A DNA stretch of 64,000 nucleotides from Cricetomys ansorgei (GCA_026225945.1 JAMJFZ010001089.1:6403501-6467500); one strand, 5' to 3'; shown: positions 23,069-35,126, counted from the first letter of the stretch. Translations and numbers: made by a program. Notes: a model not told the origin generated them from the letters alone.

Positions 23069-23498
23069 GAGTTGAGTTGCACTGACAAGCAGAATTGGTG
23101 TGACTACAGGGAATTAGCAAATCCCAATGACCATGCTGCACTGGGGGCACTCAAGACTTCTTTCTTTGATGAGAAAATGGAGGCTTAATTTCCTTTTACC
23201 TTCTCACTGGTATACTCATCTAGAGGGAGACATCCTTTTTATAAGTCAGCCCTCTTGTACAATGGCTAAAAGAAGGGTAGGGACTGAAAGGGCCATGTGG
23301 AAACTACCCAGTGAAATGATGTAACTTTTATTAATATGGCAACTGATTCTGTTGAAATTGTACTATAGTATGTCAATATACTGTTCATCTAGGGGATCCT
23401 AGACATGTTCTTCATGAGGTTAAAAATAAACATATTTAGCAGAAGTGATCAGGGGAGCAGATGTATGAGGATGATAAAGAGTGTAACCGGATACATGA

Positions 23499-23644
23499 TG
23501 TCCGGGTGCCTCCGTGGTATCTGGGTGCCTGTGTGTGGTCCTGGTGCCTGTGTGATGTTTAGTTCCCCATGGGATGTTTGAGTGCCCTTTGAGTTGTCTA
23601 TGTGCCTGTATGGTGTCCAGGTGTCTTCATAATGTCCAAGTGCC
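23499..23644 (+). repeat. Degenerate ~20-bp minisatellite
   Basis: About seven units built around tgtcc-gggtgcctgtgtg (variants such as tgtctatgtgcctgtatgg and tgtccaggtgtcttcataa). Confidence 0.7.
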
Positions 23645-23689
23645 GCACAATTGGGCAAGGAAGTTAAACTTATGGTTGAACTTGTCGTG

Positions 23690-23955
23690 CTTGGTCTCTG
23701 GGTAATATGGACTATGTGGATTAAGGCGATCCAAGCTCCCTGCTGCTACCAAGAACCATGGTGATGCCCATGATCCATGCTCCTACCATACAGACTGGAC
23801 TTGATTTTTTTGTTTGGTTGCTTTTTTTTTTTTCTTGGAGGACACAGGTGGGTAGATGGGGGTGGGGAGGGGAGACCTGGGATGAATGGGAAGAGGGTAT
23901 GATCAAGAAACATTGTGTGGAACTCTCAAATAATTAATAAAAGTGTTATTTTGGG
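23690..23955 (+). mobile_element. Rodent L1 3' end
   Basis: ccatgatccatgctcctacc, a G-rich tract, gggagacctgggatgaatgg and aattaataaaagtg follow the order of a rodent L1 3' UTR with a polyadenylation signal. Confidence 0.75.
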
Positions 23956-24061
23956 GGGTGTGGGGTGTAACCAGATGCATGAGGGAAGGAGTTGAGCATC
24001 CACTGTGCCAAGTAGGATGACTTTGACACAGTGGACTGTTATCTCCAGAAAGAGAAAAGAA

Positions 24062-24240
24062 TGGTGTGTTAACTACTTTCCTTGTTGGTGTGACAGAATA
24101 TCTGCCAACAGCAACTTAGGAAAAGAAAGATTTATTTTGGCTCACAGTTTGAGGGGACACAGTCAGTCCATCATGTCAGGGAAGGAGTAGAAACAGGGGT
24201 ATGAGAAGGCTGGTCATATTGTGTCCACAGTCAAGAAGGA
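24062..24240 (+). repeat. Rodent interspersed repeat, family not named
   Basis: Contains gtgtgacagaatatctgcc, gatttattttggctcacag and gtccatcatgtcagggaagg, a phrase I recognise as a common dispersed rodent repeat. I cannot assign the family. Confidence 0.45.
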
Positions 24241-24599
24241 TGAATGTTGATACTCAACCAGTTTTCTTCTTTTTCCCCTCTTAATTCAGTCTGAAATTCT
24301 AGTCCAGGATATTATAAAAATTGGAAAGAGCAAGCCAGCATCTTGCAGATCTGTTGGTCACAGAGGTCAGAGAAAAAGACTGGGAACAAGGCATTCTGCC
24401 AAGCATGGGAAACTTCCACCCATTGCCCCATAAGCCCCCAGAGACTTTCCCTTTTGAAAAATAGGGACTGTGTTTTTGAGACTTAACTAAAAGTATCTCT
24501 TCCTCTGACTTCTGTTGCCTGGTGTGTGTATGTGGGGGGGGAGTGTGGGAGTGTGTATATGTGTGTCTGTGTGTTGTGTGTGGTCTCATTTGTTCAGTG

Positions 24600-24820
24600 G
24601 GTAGAGTCTCTCACTGACCAGAAGCTCACAAGTTAGGTTAGTCTGGTGAGCCAGGGATCCCCAGCCTAGGGATCCACTTATCTCTGCCTCCCTAACCTGG
24701 ATTACAATTATATACCACCCCCCTTTTTTTTCCACATGGATTATGGGGATTGAATATGTCTCCTCATGCTTGCACAGCAAGGATTTCACTGACTGAGCTA
24801 TTTCCCCAACTGATTTGGTT
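24600..24820 (-). mobile_element. B4-like SINE
   Basis: ggggattgaatatgtctcct and cactgactgagctatttccc are the complement of an ID-type head; B1-like sequence lies to the left. Confidence 0.5.
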
Positions 24821-25599
24821 TTGGGAGTAGGGAGGGGGGTAGGTAACAATTAGAGTCCTACAGTTTCATCTATTGCTTCTTGTTGAGATGTGAGCATGTT
24901 ATGCCAGAAATCAACAAAGACACATCCGTATCTTTTTCACAATGTCAAAATCCATGAATAATAAGCTATTTTTCTTCTGCTATAATGTGCCAGGTAGTCC
25001 CAGTTTCAGGTGATAGTTGGCCACTGACAAACAGGTTCTTAATTCTTAATCTTAATTACTGATATTAATTATCAGAACTCACATTAAACATTATTCAGCA
25101 ATTATATTTATATATGTAGATATATAGAGATTATAGAATGGCTAGAAGAGAGTTAAAGAGGTTTGCAAACAAGTTTAAGGAGTTGTAAGACGCCTTCCTG
25201 GAGGGAAAGGAGGCTAATACAGATTCAGAGGGAACTCACTGAACGTGGTTAGACAATACATTTCTGAACCCGGTGTGGAAAGCTGCTAGAGGCGAGCAGA
25301 GCTGAGCTGCTGGGTTGCTGCTAGTCCAGCCATACCTCAGTGCTGAGCTGAGCTGCAGGGGTGAGGTACAGGACTAAGGAGGCCATTTTGCCAAGGCTCA
25401 GGACCAGGTCGAGATGGACAAACAGATGGATGGGCAGATGGCAACTCAAGTAGGCTACATCAGTGCTGGGGACCAGGCTGACCTGAAGCCACAAGGACAG
25501 TTGGGAGTCCTCCGTAAGGCTCTTAGCACACACCAGGTGCTCAGATTCAGAAGGACAGTAAGACAGGGACAACTGTGGGGCCCTGGGAAGGAAAGCATG

Positions 25600-26340
25600 A
25601 GAAAGAATGTGTCCTGATCTGCTGATGGAGTCAGGAAACTTCAGCCAAAATTGCCCATAAAGACGATCTGTTTTCCAAAAGATACCTTGTCAAGGACAGA
25701 AGCTTACCCAGCCTGATTTAGGGTCAAAGTCATACATAATCTTAAGTTTCCAGTACTCCCCTCTCATTCTTAAACCTAAACCCCGTCCTTATAAATCCAC
25801 CTGACAGCTTTGTTTACACAAGAAAATTCCTTAACTTTTACCATTGCTGTAAACTACATCTCTGAGCGATGATTAAAGTGTGTGTGAGCTGGCGGTGGTG
25901 GCGCACGCTTTTAATCCCAGCACTTGCGAGGCAGAGGCAGGCGAATCTCTGTGAGTTCGAGGCCAGCCTGGTCTACAGAGTGAGTTCCAGGACAGCGAGA
26001 GTTACAACAGAGAAACCGTGTCTCAAGAAAAACATAAACAAAGTGTGTGCGCACCTGTAGTGCTTTACACCAACTTTTGGATGTGTAACTTGACAGCCAC
26101 CCAAATCCCACTGTAAAGAAATCTAATTCAGACTTGTGAAGCCCACATCACAGGCAGGTGTTTTTATTCTCTCTTTGTTTTTAAGATTTATGTTAAGATG
26201 CCTTTTAATAAACACCAACTGTTTCATAGTGGCTCGTCCTGGAATTCTTTGCTGTAGTGAAACCACGACACTCGGTTTTGCTAAGTGGGGGCCTCTTGGG
26301 AGGGATAGGAAAGCTTCGGGCTTCTATGGAGGACAGGGTG
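25600..26340 (+). mobile_element. LTR-like element interrupted by a B1
   Basis: The 3' side reads ttttaataaacaccaactg then ggctcgtcctggaattcttt, which looks like a polyadenylation signal and U5 region of a rodent ERV LTR. Left boundary unknown. Confidence 0.4.
25885..26039 (+). mobile_element. B1 SINE with 10-bp target duplication
   Basis: A full-looking B1 (ggcggtggtggcgcacgc, taatcccagcacttgcgagg) flanked by AAAGTGTGTG at 25875-25884 and 26040-26049. Confidence 0.92.
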
Positions 26341-27662
26341 GAGCCATGCTTCTGACCCTGTCACCAGTGATAAGATGATATAGATCAGTCGGAAAGGCTG
26401 TCATCCCAGTATGTGTGTCTTCCTCTTTATGGGGTCTAGGTGGAGGTATTGCCCTCTTCACATTAGTGTTTTGGGGAAGTTCTCAGGCCTGTCCATCTGT
26501 CTGTCTGTTTGGTTTCTATACATCCTGATGCTTGTATGAACCCAATCTACTTTACTAACTGTATAAGAGTATTTTTAGGGGCATCATTTATTGATCTGTG
26601 CCTATAGGGGTTGCTGGGTGTGGTGTGTGGTATCTATGTGTACAGAGAGATACAGTCATCCTGCCTCTGTGTCTGTGCTCAAAATGGAGACAAATGAACT
26701 GAAGCAGAGTAAAGTACATCCCACAAGCCACTCCTGTGCACATTATGAAGGAATTTGAGCAGAGCTCAACAGCTTTACAACCTGCTGGTTATGAGCTAAA
26801 GATCCATCCGCCACGATTCTCAAGCTTGTGAATATCACACTAGAGACCTAACTAGTGACCTAACATTCTAAATTTCGGTTTTCTCATCAGGAAAACGGGG
26901 GCTGTCATCGCTCCTAATGTCTGTGATCGGCACTTACCGCTCACGTTTCTTGGCTCCCATTCTACCATCAATCATGCTGTCAGTGCTGGTGATGTTTGCC
27001 TACTTGTGTCCTTATAGAAATACACAAATGGTAGGCACTTTGGGCTCAACAGTACGTTCATGAGATTTACTGTTTCTTATGGCAAGCAGTTGAATTTCAT
27101 TCAAGAATTCTCATTACCAAATAAGGAGAAGGAACAGGTTTGTGGTGGTCACAGCTGCACATCGAGGCAGAGGATGCTACTGGAAGGAGAGGACAGGATT
27201 GCCTGGGACATCCTATGTGGCACACGCAGGCCTTTAGAAGGCATTTCAGCCCTGGGTGTCAACAGTGCCAGGGCTGAGCAGCGCACTGTGAAATAACTGT
27301 TAACAGCCATTTGATTGTTTTACTTAGGGTCAAGTAGGAGTCACAAGTTTGTAGAAGTTACACTAGTTCAGGAAGACTAGATATTCTACACAGCAATACT
27401 TGTTAAGTTATCCTTTCCGATGGCTCGTGAAGGACGGATCACACAAGGGTAGCACTGTGCATAGTAATTGGAGACGCATCAGCGATGGGTGGCTTGTAAC
27501 TAGGTTTCTCTCATTTCAGTGGCAGCCCCGCCGTATGTCTGCACGCTCCGCTTCTCACATTCTTCTGTGTTCAGTTGGCCTGTCACGTCATGGCTCCGAA
27601 TCCATGGGTTCAACAAACCTCCCATAGAAAACATTCTCTCAAAAGGACATTGCATCTGGCCG
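26341..27662. other. Intronic, nothing recognised
   Basis: Unique-looking sequence with no element I can name. Confidence 0.35.
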
Positions 27663-27790
27663 CGTTGGGTGCGGTGGTGTGCACCTGGAATCCTAGAACT
27701 TGAGAGGCAGAGGCAGGAAGATCAGTGATTCAAGATCATCCTCAACTACGTAGTGAGATCAAGGATAGGCTGGGCTACATGGGACCTTGT
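27663..27790 (+). mobile_element. B1-related SINE
   Basis: gggtgcggtggtgtgcacct and cttgagaggcagaggcagg. Confidence 0.75.
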
Positions 27791-28654
27791 AATAAACACA
27801 GCTGCATCTGTGCTAGACATGTACAGACTCTTTTCTTGTCATTATTCCTTACATAACAGAGTTATGACAATTACATCGCACTAGGTATTTGAAGTCATCT
27901 AGAGGTGATTTTAAAACATACATGAGGATTTGCATAGGTTATATGCACTATCAAGTCATTTTCCGTAGGTGACTTGAGCGTTCAAGAGTTTGGTAGTTCT
28001 GGTGGGGAGCAAAGGACGCCCTAACATCAGTTCATTACATTACTGATACCCTGGGGCAACCATGCCACTCATTCATGTTCCATGATAAATTGTTCTGTTA
28101 GAATCGGGCTCTCCATCATTTCAGTTCATGCTAATTTTTTCTACATTGTGCAGTATTTTTTAATCACAAAACGTTTTTTTCTTATAGTGTATTACTCAGT
28201 GATAGTAAAGGAAATTAGGTGGGACTGTGGAGGGAGGGAAGGAGAAAGAAAGGGAGGGATAGGAGGAGGGAGGGAGGGAGGGAATCAAGGTATTTTGGTT
28301 TCTGGTCCATGGGTTCTCAGACTTTGTTCTAGGAATCTACACTGTCATCGTTATCTAGGACTGAAACACAAGTCATCTGACAGCTCTGGTACCTACAGAA
28401 CTCCCGGGGTGAGATCCTCATCTTGTATTTCAGCTCTCTCAACCCCAATCCCAGGCAGTGAGATGGGGAACTGAATTTTGGTAAGCCGCTGATCAGTTCA
28501 AATCCTTACCCTGGAGCTACAGACACACCCAGTTTGGCAGAACAGTTGTTTTGGTAACATAATTAAGGAGTCTGTTACCCTCCCAAGGTTAAACAATTAT
28601 TCTCTACAAGTAAATGTGAGTTACATCTTGAAATATGTTTCAGAGCCAGAAGCC
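27791..28654. other. Intronic, with a GA-rich run
   Basis: GGGA/GGAA simple repeat at ~28231-28283; otherwise nothing recognised. Confidence 0.4.
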
Positions 28655-28765
28655 ATTACCAGGCCTAGCAACGAGGCTGAGGAGGAGTACTAATTCAAGA
28701 CCAGCCTGGACTTCATAGTGAGCTCCAGGTCAGCCGACCTGTACTACAGTCTGAGACTCTGACAT
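28655..28765 (+). mobile_element. B1-related SINE fragment
   Basis: taattcaagaccagcctgga and catagtgagctccaggtcag. Confidence 0.6.
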
Positions 28766-29485
28766 TCTCTAAGTTCCCAAAGCCAAGATCTTCTTGTTTC
28801 TGATTGCTAAATGTAAAACCGTTACCGCGTGCACCTTAACATGAGTTTATCTGGATGCATTGTAAACTGTGGTTTGCAAATATTTGTTTAAAATCATTCT
28901 CCAGCCAGAGTCTTTGTGGTACCCTCACCTCACCGACATGGGGTGCAGCTCCCTCTAGCTCACCTATGATGCTGTGGACTGGGGACCCCCTGGGCTTGCC
29001 ACTGGGATCCTTAAAGTTCTATATGTTGGATATGACCCCACCCACACAGAGACAAGAATTTAAAATACTGCTTTGGGTTCTGCAGATGAGACAACAACTT
29101 GTTCTGTTGTTCATTAGGTAAAAGAAATAGAAGGCAAAATGATTGGCCCCAAGGGGAAGGTTCTCCCTAGAGGACCCCACTGGAAGGCATCTGAGTTGTG
29201 GAAGAATTGTTTTAGTTAAAGACGGGCTTCGTAAATATCTTCTTCCTTCTCTTTAGCATCATGGTCATCACTATGGAAACATAAACCAAAAGTATCGTTT
29301 CTAAACCATCAGTCAACCTGGAATGGAGTTATGAAATTGGTCAAGCAGAGTAAATGGGGACGTTAAGGTCCTCCACTTCCTTAACCTAGTTCAAAGTGAA
29401 AATCCCTACATTCCATAATTAAGGAGGAATCCCTGAGTCCTTTGGCTTGCTTCCATAACAGAGCAAACTGCAGAGCTCTGCCTGA
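28766..29485. other. Intronic, nothing recognised
   Basis: Unique-looking sequence; the frame at 28855-29121 has no family signature. Confidence 0.3.
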
Positions 29486-29600
29486 TGGCACACACCTTTC
29501 CAGCCAGCACTCAGGAGGCTAAAGCAGGCAGGCGCACCAAGAGTTCTAGGCCGGCCTGGGCTACTCATAAAGACACTGACACAAAATCAAACTGAACCAC
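29486..29600 (+). mobile_element. B1 SINE
   Basis: agcactcaggaggctaaagc and gccggcctgggctactcata. Confidence 0.7.
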
Positions 29601-30279
29601 AGAAAAAAAAAAAATGCCCTTCCAAAGAGAAGCCCAACAACGGATCTGAGCTCAAACCTCATCTGTTAGTCCTTCCTGCCTGGATCACTTGACCCCGCTC
29701 AGTGCAACTCCGTTAAATTTGATTTCAGTCAGGTCTCTCCCAACCAAGCTTCCTGTGCCCTTTCTGCTATTATTTTACTAATCTGTTTCTGTATGAACCT
29801 GTGCCGTCTCAAGTTCCTCCCTGAGTAAAGAATAGTGATTAATTGGGAGTAGAAAAACAAGTCCCAGAACAATTATGAAAGCCAAATGCAGAGTGTGCCA
29901 GTACCTGCAGCTCAGCGAGGGCAAGATGCACGAGGAAGCCAGAAATCTTCCAATCAGTTGCCCTGCCTTGTCTGGAAGTGTTCCTGCAGTCGATCCCTTT
30001 GTGAGCTTCTCCACAACAGGATTAAGCCCACACTGTTTATTTTGCTTTTGTACAGCACCCAGGTCTTTTCTGCCTCCCTTACAGTTGATTGGATCAAGCC
30101 AGCAGCCACTCCTCAGAGTTCCGTGCATCTCTCTATCTTGCTTTTCTCTGGGTTTTGCAGGGTCAGGTGAGCTCTATCTTGTCCCTCCTCAAGGAAAGGC
30201 CAGAGGTGCTGAGTGCCCAAAGGACAGGCCTTGGAGTTCTCCTTTGATTGCTTTTCATTTCTGTCCTTTCTTTTTTTGT
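29601..30279. other. Intronic, nothing recognised
   Basis: Overlapping open frames on both strands (29778-30369) have no shared family signature and look like chance. Confidence 0.35.
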
Positions 30280-30365
30280 AGTTCTTGGGAATTAGACGGA
30301 GGGCCCCATGCACCGTGTGTGCTAGACCGATGCTCTGCCACTAAGCTGTGTCTCCAGCCCCATTT
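30280..30365 (-). mobile_element. ID-like SINE
   Basis: gctctgccactaagctgtgt and tctccagcccc are the complement of an ID head. Confidence 0.65.
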
Positions 30366-30451
30366 TTAAAAGCTTTAAACTGTATTTCTTTGTGTGCTCA
30401 TTTTTTTCCTTTCTCTTTATAGAAAAATATTTATTTTTATTTCTATTTCTA

Positions 30452-30545
30452 TTTTGAGGTAGGGTCTCATTAAGTTGCCGAGGCTGTCCTTGAACTGTGG
30501 TCCTCCCCTGCTTTTGTCTCCTGGGTTATCAGGGACTCCAAGTCT
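30452..30545 (-). mobile_element. B1 SINE fragment
   Basis: aggtagggtctcattaagtt and gaggctgtccttgaactg. Confidence 0.6.
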
Positions 30546-30639
30546 TCTGGTTTTTTTTCAAATAAGCAATACTCTCTATATTTTGGAGCTGTGTTCTATA
30601 TGGCTTAATAACAAGGGGGGGTGTCTTTTTTTCCCTTGT

Positions 30640-30714
30640 TGTACTAGGTATTGAACCCAGAGACTTATGAGTACTAAATAAATGCTTTACCACTGAGCTA
30701 CATACCCAGCCCTC
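30640..30714 (-). mobile_element. ID-like SINE
   Basis: gtattgaacccagagactta and accactgagctacataccc. Confidence 0.7.
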
Positions 30715-32023
30715 AATAAGAAGTCTTAAATCATGTTTACCACAGAAAAGGTTCTATATGCAGCAGAGAGAACATCTCTAAGGTGGCCCCAGGGAAGGAT
30801 AGACTTGTCTAGCCTAATTAATTGGCTAGTTCGAGAATAATTGCTTCCAAAGTGAGGACTAAGGGCATGGTTGCTAAGCCTGCAAGCATCAACTTTGCCC
30901 TTGACTATAGGGAAAGGCAGGCGGGGAAGGCTGAGGCATCCTGTCTCAATAGCAAAAAAAAGCTCACAGTGTCCATTCTGGATAAGCAGTCTGGACTGCA
31001 GCCTGTTCAGGAGGAGAAGTAACAGGTAACAGACACCCTCTAATATGTGAACCAGCTCTGTAAAACATTCTCCTAGAGGACTGTTAATACCAGAACCTGA
31101 GAGTGGGGGGAAATCAGGCAAAAGACGAACAATAGCTGTATTTTTGAACATGTAAACAGTACCACTGGTGGTACTAGGTTGAATTCAGAAGCATTATGAG
31201 AATTCTTATTTTGGTCAGTATCTGTACTCTCCTAATATAGGAAGTCACTGATGTTAATCCCTTCAGCCTGTGTAAATCTGAACCCCCGTGTTATTGGGCG
31301 GTTGGAAAGGGTAATGTAAACAGATTCAGTTGCCCTAATTAAGTTATGGATCCGTACACTGACTGCTTTGTCAGGCTGCAACTATTTCAGTATTCATTCT
31401 AAGCCACAAGGCTTTGCCAAAATGAAATTATTGATGCCAAAATTACCCTCTGTTGTTTAGACACAGCAGACGTAATAACCTAATATTTAACAGTGTTATT
31501 TTTGGAAAAAGAGACGAAGTCAGGGGTTGAACTGTCCTTTGCACTATACCAAAGAAGACTCTGGAAGGAAAGTAAGCTGCTTTACGAAATGGCCGAATTT
31601 TTTTTTACCACTGACTTCAAGACTGAGTGGTGTTTGAAGAACCAGTGTTTGAAGCAGGTGCAAGAAGAGTTTAGTAAGAACAATAATATATAAGGAGGGA
31701 AAAAATGTAAATAATAAAAGCTGGAAGAGTAAAACTCCAGCTCAGGGGGCCTGCCATTGGGCTGGATTCTGGGTGCTTTGAGTATCAAGTTCCTGCTAGA
31801 TCGGGCTTGCTGTTCTAGTCTATTAGAAGACTTTCCAGATGGTGTAATGAGCACAGAAGGACGTTTTCTTCACAGGACGGAATGGAGGCTCCTTTTGCAT
31901 TGGAAGTTAAAACACAGGATACAGACTCTAACTTGTGAAGTGCAAACAAATAGTGAAGGAAAATGGAAAGGCAATCAGCAGTCAAGTGGATGTTTGAAAC
32001 TGTATATAAAGTAGGTCGTAGGA
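30715..32023. other. 5' flank of exon 1B, nothing recognised
   Basis: AT-rich unique-looking sequence. Small open frames on both strands have no family signature. Confidence 0.35.
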
Positions 32024-32152
32024 AGTTGGGTGTGGGTATGCACATTCTGAAATCCCGGTGCTTGGGGAGGTAGTGGTAGGGAGATCAGGAGTTCAAAGTT
32101 AGCATCTGCTATATAGTAAGTTCCAGGCCAGACTCAGTTACTTGAGACCCTT
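32024..32152 (+). mobile_element. B1-related SINE
   Basis: gttgggtgtgggtatgcaca and gtaagttccaggccagact, then a TTTG repeat. Confidence 0.6.
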
Positions 32153-32452
32153 TTGTTGTTTGTTTGTTTGTTTATAAAGTCATGGAAAAGTAGAAGGGAA
32201 TGTGCTATGAGAGAATTTGGGTGGTTTCTGGGTGACTAAATCCTTACTGCTCTTTAGATAGTGGAACGTCATTTGTGGACAGGGTTCTAGCTCCTTTCCG
32301 GGAAGCCTTTCAAATTAGAGGGTTATGCTCACTACCTGCTTATTAGACTGGAGCATTCTGTAACACCAGAGCAGATGCCGGGAGTAAGAAGAGAGGGGTT
32401 CGTGTCAAAGTCACTCCCCAACCCCCACCCGGCGGTGTCAGATCCCACCCTC

Positions 32453-32477
32453 ACCCCCCCACCCCCCCCCCACCCCC
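32453..32477 (+). repeat. Poly-C tract
   Basis: Nearly all C with two A interruptions; on the - strand a G-quadruplex candidate ~670 bases before the 1B start. Confidence 0.9.
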
Positions 32478-32639
32478 AGAACCGGAACTCCTCCTCCTGG
32501 GAGATCTTGTTTTGGAAATTGGTGGGGTGGGGCCAGAGAACATTACAGTGGAGCTGGGACGGAGGAGGTGTGCTTTTATTTCAGATTGTGTCATTTGAGT
32601 AGAGCAGAACGGAGGCAGTGTTGGAGCCCCTGAATCGTT

Positions 32640-33145
32640 AGCCTGGCACACCCAGGAAAGCAAGGCTGCAGAGCAGGGGAGAAAGGCTGCGTGTTAGCGG
32701 AGGGCAGGAAGCTGCACGCCTAGCCCGGCTCATCCCTTCAACTTTGGGTTTTGCTGTGCTCATTGTAACAAGAGGAGGAAGAGCTAGGAGAAACCCCCGA
32801 GGGAAAGGAATGAAGGGAGATGTGAGAAACTCAATTGAAAAAGAAGGTAGCAGTGTGAGTAAAACAGCCAGCAGATGCAAAAGGGGAGGCCAAGGGGGGG
32901 GAGGGAGGAAAAGGCTGGGCTTCGGCAACCTGCTGCTAGGATTTAGACAAAGGCGGGTTGAGAGAGGCGGGATCAGATTCTAATATCAGCTCGAGGAGAG
33001 AGTCAGCAGCTCAAACTCGGGATGAAACAGCAAGAATTCGCAGTGACCGGAGCATGTACCAGAGCGAGAGCTCCCGGGAAAAAGTAAGTCCCGGCAGGAA
33101 TTTACAAGGCTCGGCAGACTCTGACAGCGCGCCCCTCTTTGAGGC
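32640..33145 (+). promoter_or_regulatory. Gcnt2: Probable promoter/5' UTR region of exon 1B
   Basis: CpG content rises in the last 200 bases before the 1B start (about a dozen CpGs). There is no clear TATA box. Two upstream ATGs occur: 33022 (ends TAA 33085-33087) and 33054 (frame runs to 33176, past the main ATG). A donor-like GTAAGT sits at 33084-33089. A poly-C tract at 32453-32477 lies further upstream. The start site of transcription is inferred only by position. Confidence 0.4.
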
Positions 33146-33176
33146 ATGCCTCCGTCTACCCGTCACCTCTTCGTAG
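33054..33176 (+). CDS. Upstream ORF overlapping the exon 1B start out of frame
   Basis: An ATG with A at -3 opens a 40-codon frame that runs past the 1B initiator at 33146 and stops at 33174-33176 in a different frame. If the 1B mRNA starts upstream of 33054, such an overlapping uORF would be expected to reduce isoform B translation. It is not claimed to make a functional peptide. Confidence 0.3.
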   Translation: MYQSESSREKVSPGRNLQGSADSDSAPLFEACLRLPVTSS

Positions 33177-34064
33177 TCTCCGTGACTACTGTCATTGTTT
33201 TTATTGTGCTCTACGTGTTAAGTTTTGGGGGAGATCAAAGCTACCAGAAGCTGAACATCTCAGACTCTCTGATGCTGACTCAAGTGTGCACATCCTTCAT
33301 CAATGGGAAAACCCCTTTCCAGTGGAGAAACAAACTAATGATCCATGAGAAGCCTTCTTGCACTGAGTATGTGACCCAAAGCCACTACATCACGGCCCCT
33401 TTATCTCAGGAAGAAGTCGAGTTTCCTTTAGCATATGTCATGGTCATCCATCACAATTTTGACACCTTTGCAAGGCTCTTCAGGGCTATCTTCATGCCTC
33501 AAAATATTTACTGCGTTCACGTGGACGAAAAGGCCACAGCCGAATTCAAAAGTGCTGTTGAACAGTTAGTGAGCTGTTTCCCCAATGCCTTTCTTGCTTC
33601 TAAGATGGAACCGGTGGTCTACGGAGGGATCTCCCGGCTCCAGGCTGACCTGAACTGTATCAAAGATCTATCTGCTTCTCAGGTCCCCTGGAAGTACGCC
33701 ATCAACACCTGCGGGCAGGACTTCCCCCTGAAAACCAACAAGGAAATCGTTCAGTACCTAAAAGGGCTTAAGGGAAAGAATCTCACCCCAGGGGTGCTGC
33801 CCCCAGCTCATGCAATTGGAAGGACCAAGTACGTCCACAGGGAACACCTGAGCAAAGAGCTGTCCTACGTGGTCAGAACCACTGCACTGAAGCCCCCACC
33901 TCCCCACAACCTTACCATTTACTTTGGCTCTGCCTATGTCGCTCTATCGAGAGAGTTTGCCAACTTTGTTCTCCATGACCCACGGGCGGTCGATTTGCTC
34001 CATTGGTCCAAAGACACTTTCAGTCCTGACGAGCATTTCTGGGTGACGCTCAATAGGATTCCAG
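33146..34064 (+). CDS. Gcnt2: Gcnt2 alternative first exon 1B, coding part (isoform B, N-terminal 306 residues)
   Basis: This is the second alternative first exon of the I-branching enzyme, closest to the originally cloned human IGnT (isoform B as I remember it). The start MPPSTRHLF has G at -3. Membrane anchor at residues ~8-26, then a stem with LNIS sequon (N37) and the GT14 Branch domain. It aligns without gaps to exon 1A (306 codons each): CVHVD at 123-127, QADLNC at 166-171, [12 protein letters not shown] at 187-198, SPDEHFW at 293-299. Sequons also at N212 and N255. The splice donor is GTATGT at 34065, same phase as 1A. Two upstream ATGs lie within 125 bases, one in a reading frame that overlaps this start. 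In humans loss of GCNT2 activity causes the adult i phenotype with congenital cataract; that isoform B serves the lens is recalled knowledge, not seen here. Confidence 0.95.
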
Positions 34065-34070
34065 GTATGT
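34065..34070 (+). other. Gcnt2: Splice donor of exon 1B
   Basis: GTATGT follows CCA-G of the RIPG motif; same phase as 1A. An in-frame stop follows almost at once when the intron is read through. Confidence 0.9.
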
Positions 34071-35125
34071 GAGAGTCGGTGTTTCATGCAGAGGTGATGC
34101 CTGCAGGCCTCCTTATACAAAGGTACCCACAATTCCAGGGTCCAACCCATCTTGGATAGAAAACATTCATGAAAATAAAGACGAGGTACCTGTAGTAAGG
34201 GTGTGTTAACTTTCTTGCTGTGATTCCTGCAGTTTAACAGTTATGATGCGGCGTTTACACAGAGTTGGGTGTTACTAGTCATGCGGAGAACGTATCAGTG
34301 TACAGGAGGATGTGCATAGGTTGTATGAACAAGTTGCACCATTTGATATAAAGGACTTACTCACAGGCAGGCTTTCATCACCCTATGGGGCCTGGAACCA
34401 ATCCCCCAGGGAGGCTGAGAGGTGGCTGTATCTAAAGGACTTTTGAAGAATTTGCTTAAAAACAAATAGGATTTAGAGATGCAGACTGCAGCATAGACTC
34501 CTCTCCACAGTCCTTTATGAATGCACAGGATGCTCTTTGTAGGATCATTCCCCAGCAATGCCTCCCCACGTACCCGCGGCGCCGGGCTTACGTTCTGTCT
34601 GTCATCGCTTAGTACTGTATTGATGATCACACTAGATGTTTCTCTTCTCCACAAATTTATTTAGCCCACGAACTTTGCCTCAGCCACCCTCCTGCCTACC
34701 CCTAGAAACACACAACATCCTTCTCACCGGTCTTCAACTCTCAGAGGAGGGCTACTCTGACCAATCCCTCTCCACCGCCTGCCCTTTCCCCACCCACAGC
34801 CCTCTGCCTGCACACTTCCCAGGTTCCCCTGCAAAGAAGAGTCACCGAGTAGAGTGATCACGTAGACCGATCTGCATGGATTTGTTGCTGTCCTTTTCTG
34901 TGGTCGCTCCATGAAGCGGAGGTCATTTTCTGTCTTGATGACGGCTGTGTCTTCAGTGATTGGATCACGTAGCAAATGCTCAGTAGGTTCGTGTTATATG
35001 AAAGAGTGGGGTTGATTGAACAAATGACAAGGCATGGGGCTTGACGACGTAGGGGGCCATAGCTGACTATGGAAAACTAAGGATGCTGAGGGATATGTGG
35101 ACTCATGCAAATATCATTACATGTG

Positions 35126-35126
<1 letters not shown>
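34071..35126. other. Intron after exon 1B, nothing recognised
   Basis: Unique-looking sequence; no SINE or gene seen. Confidence 0.35.

Noticed and set aside
29778..30369. Candidate small gene with frames of 94-164 codons
   Set aside because: Frames lie on both strands over the same bases, run into an ID SINE and have no domain.
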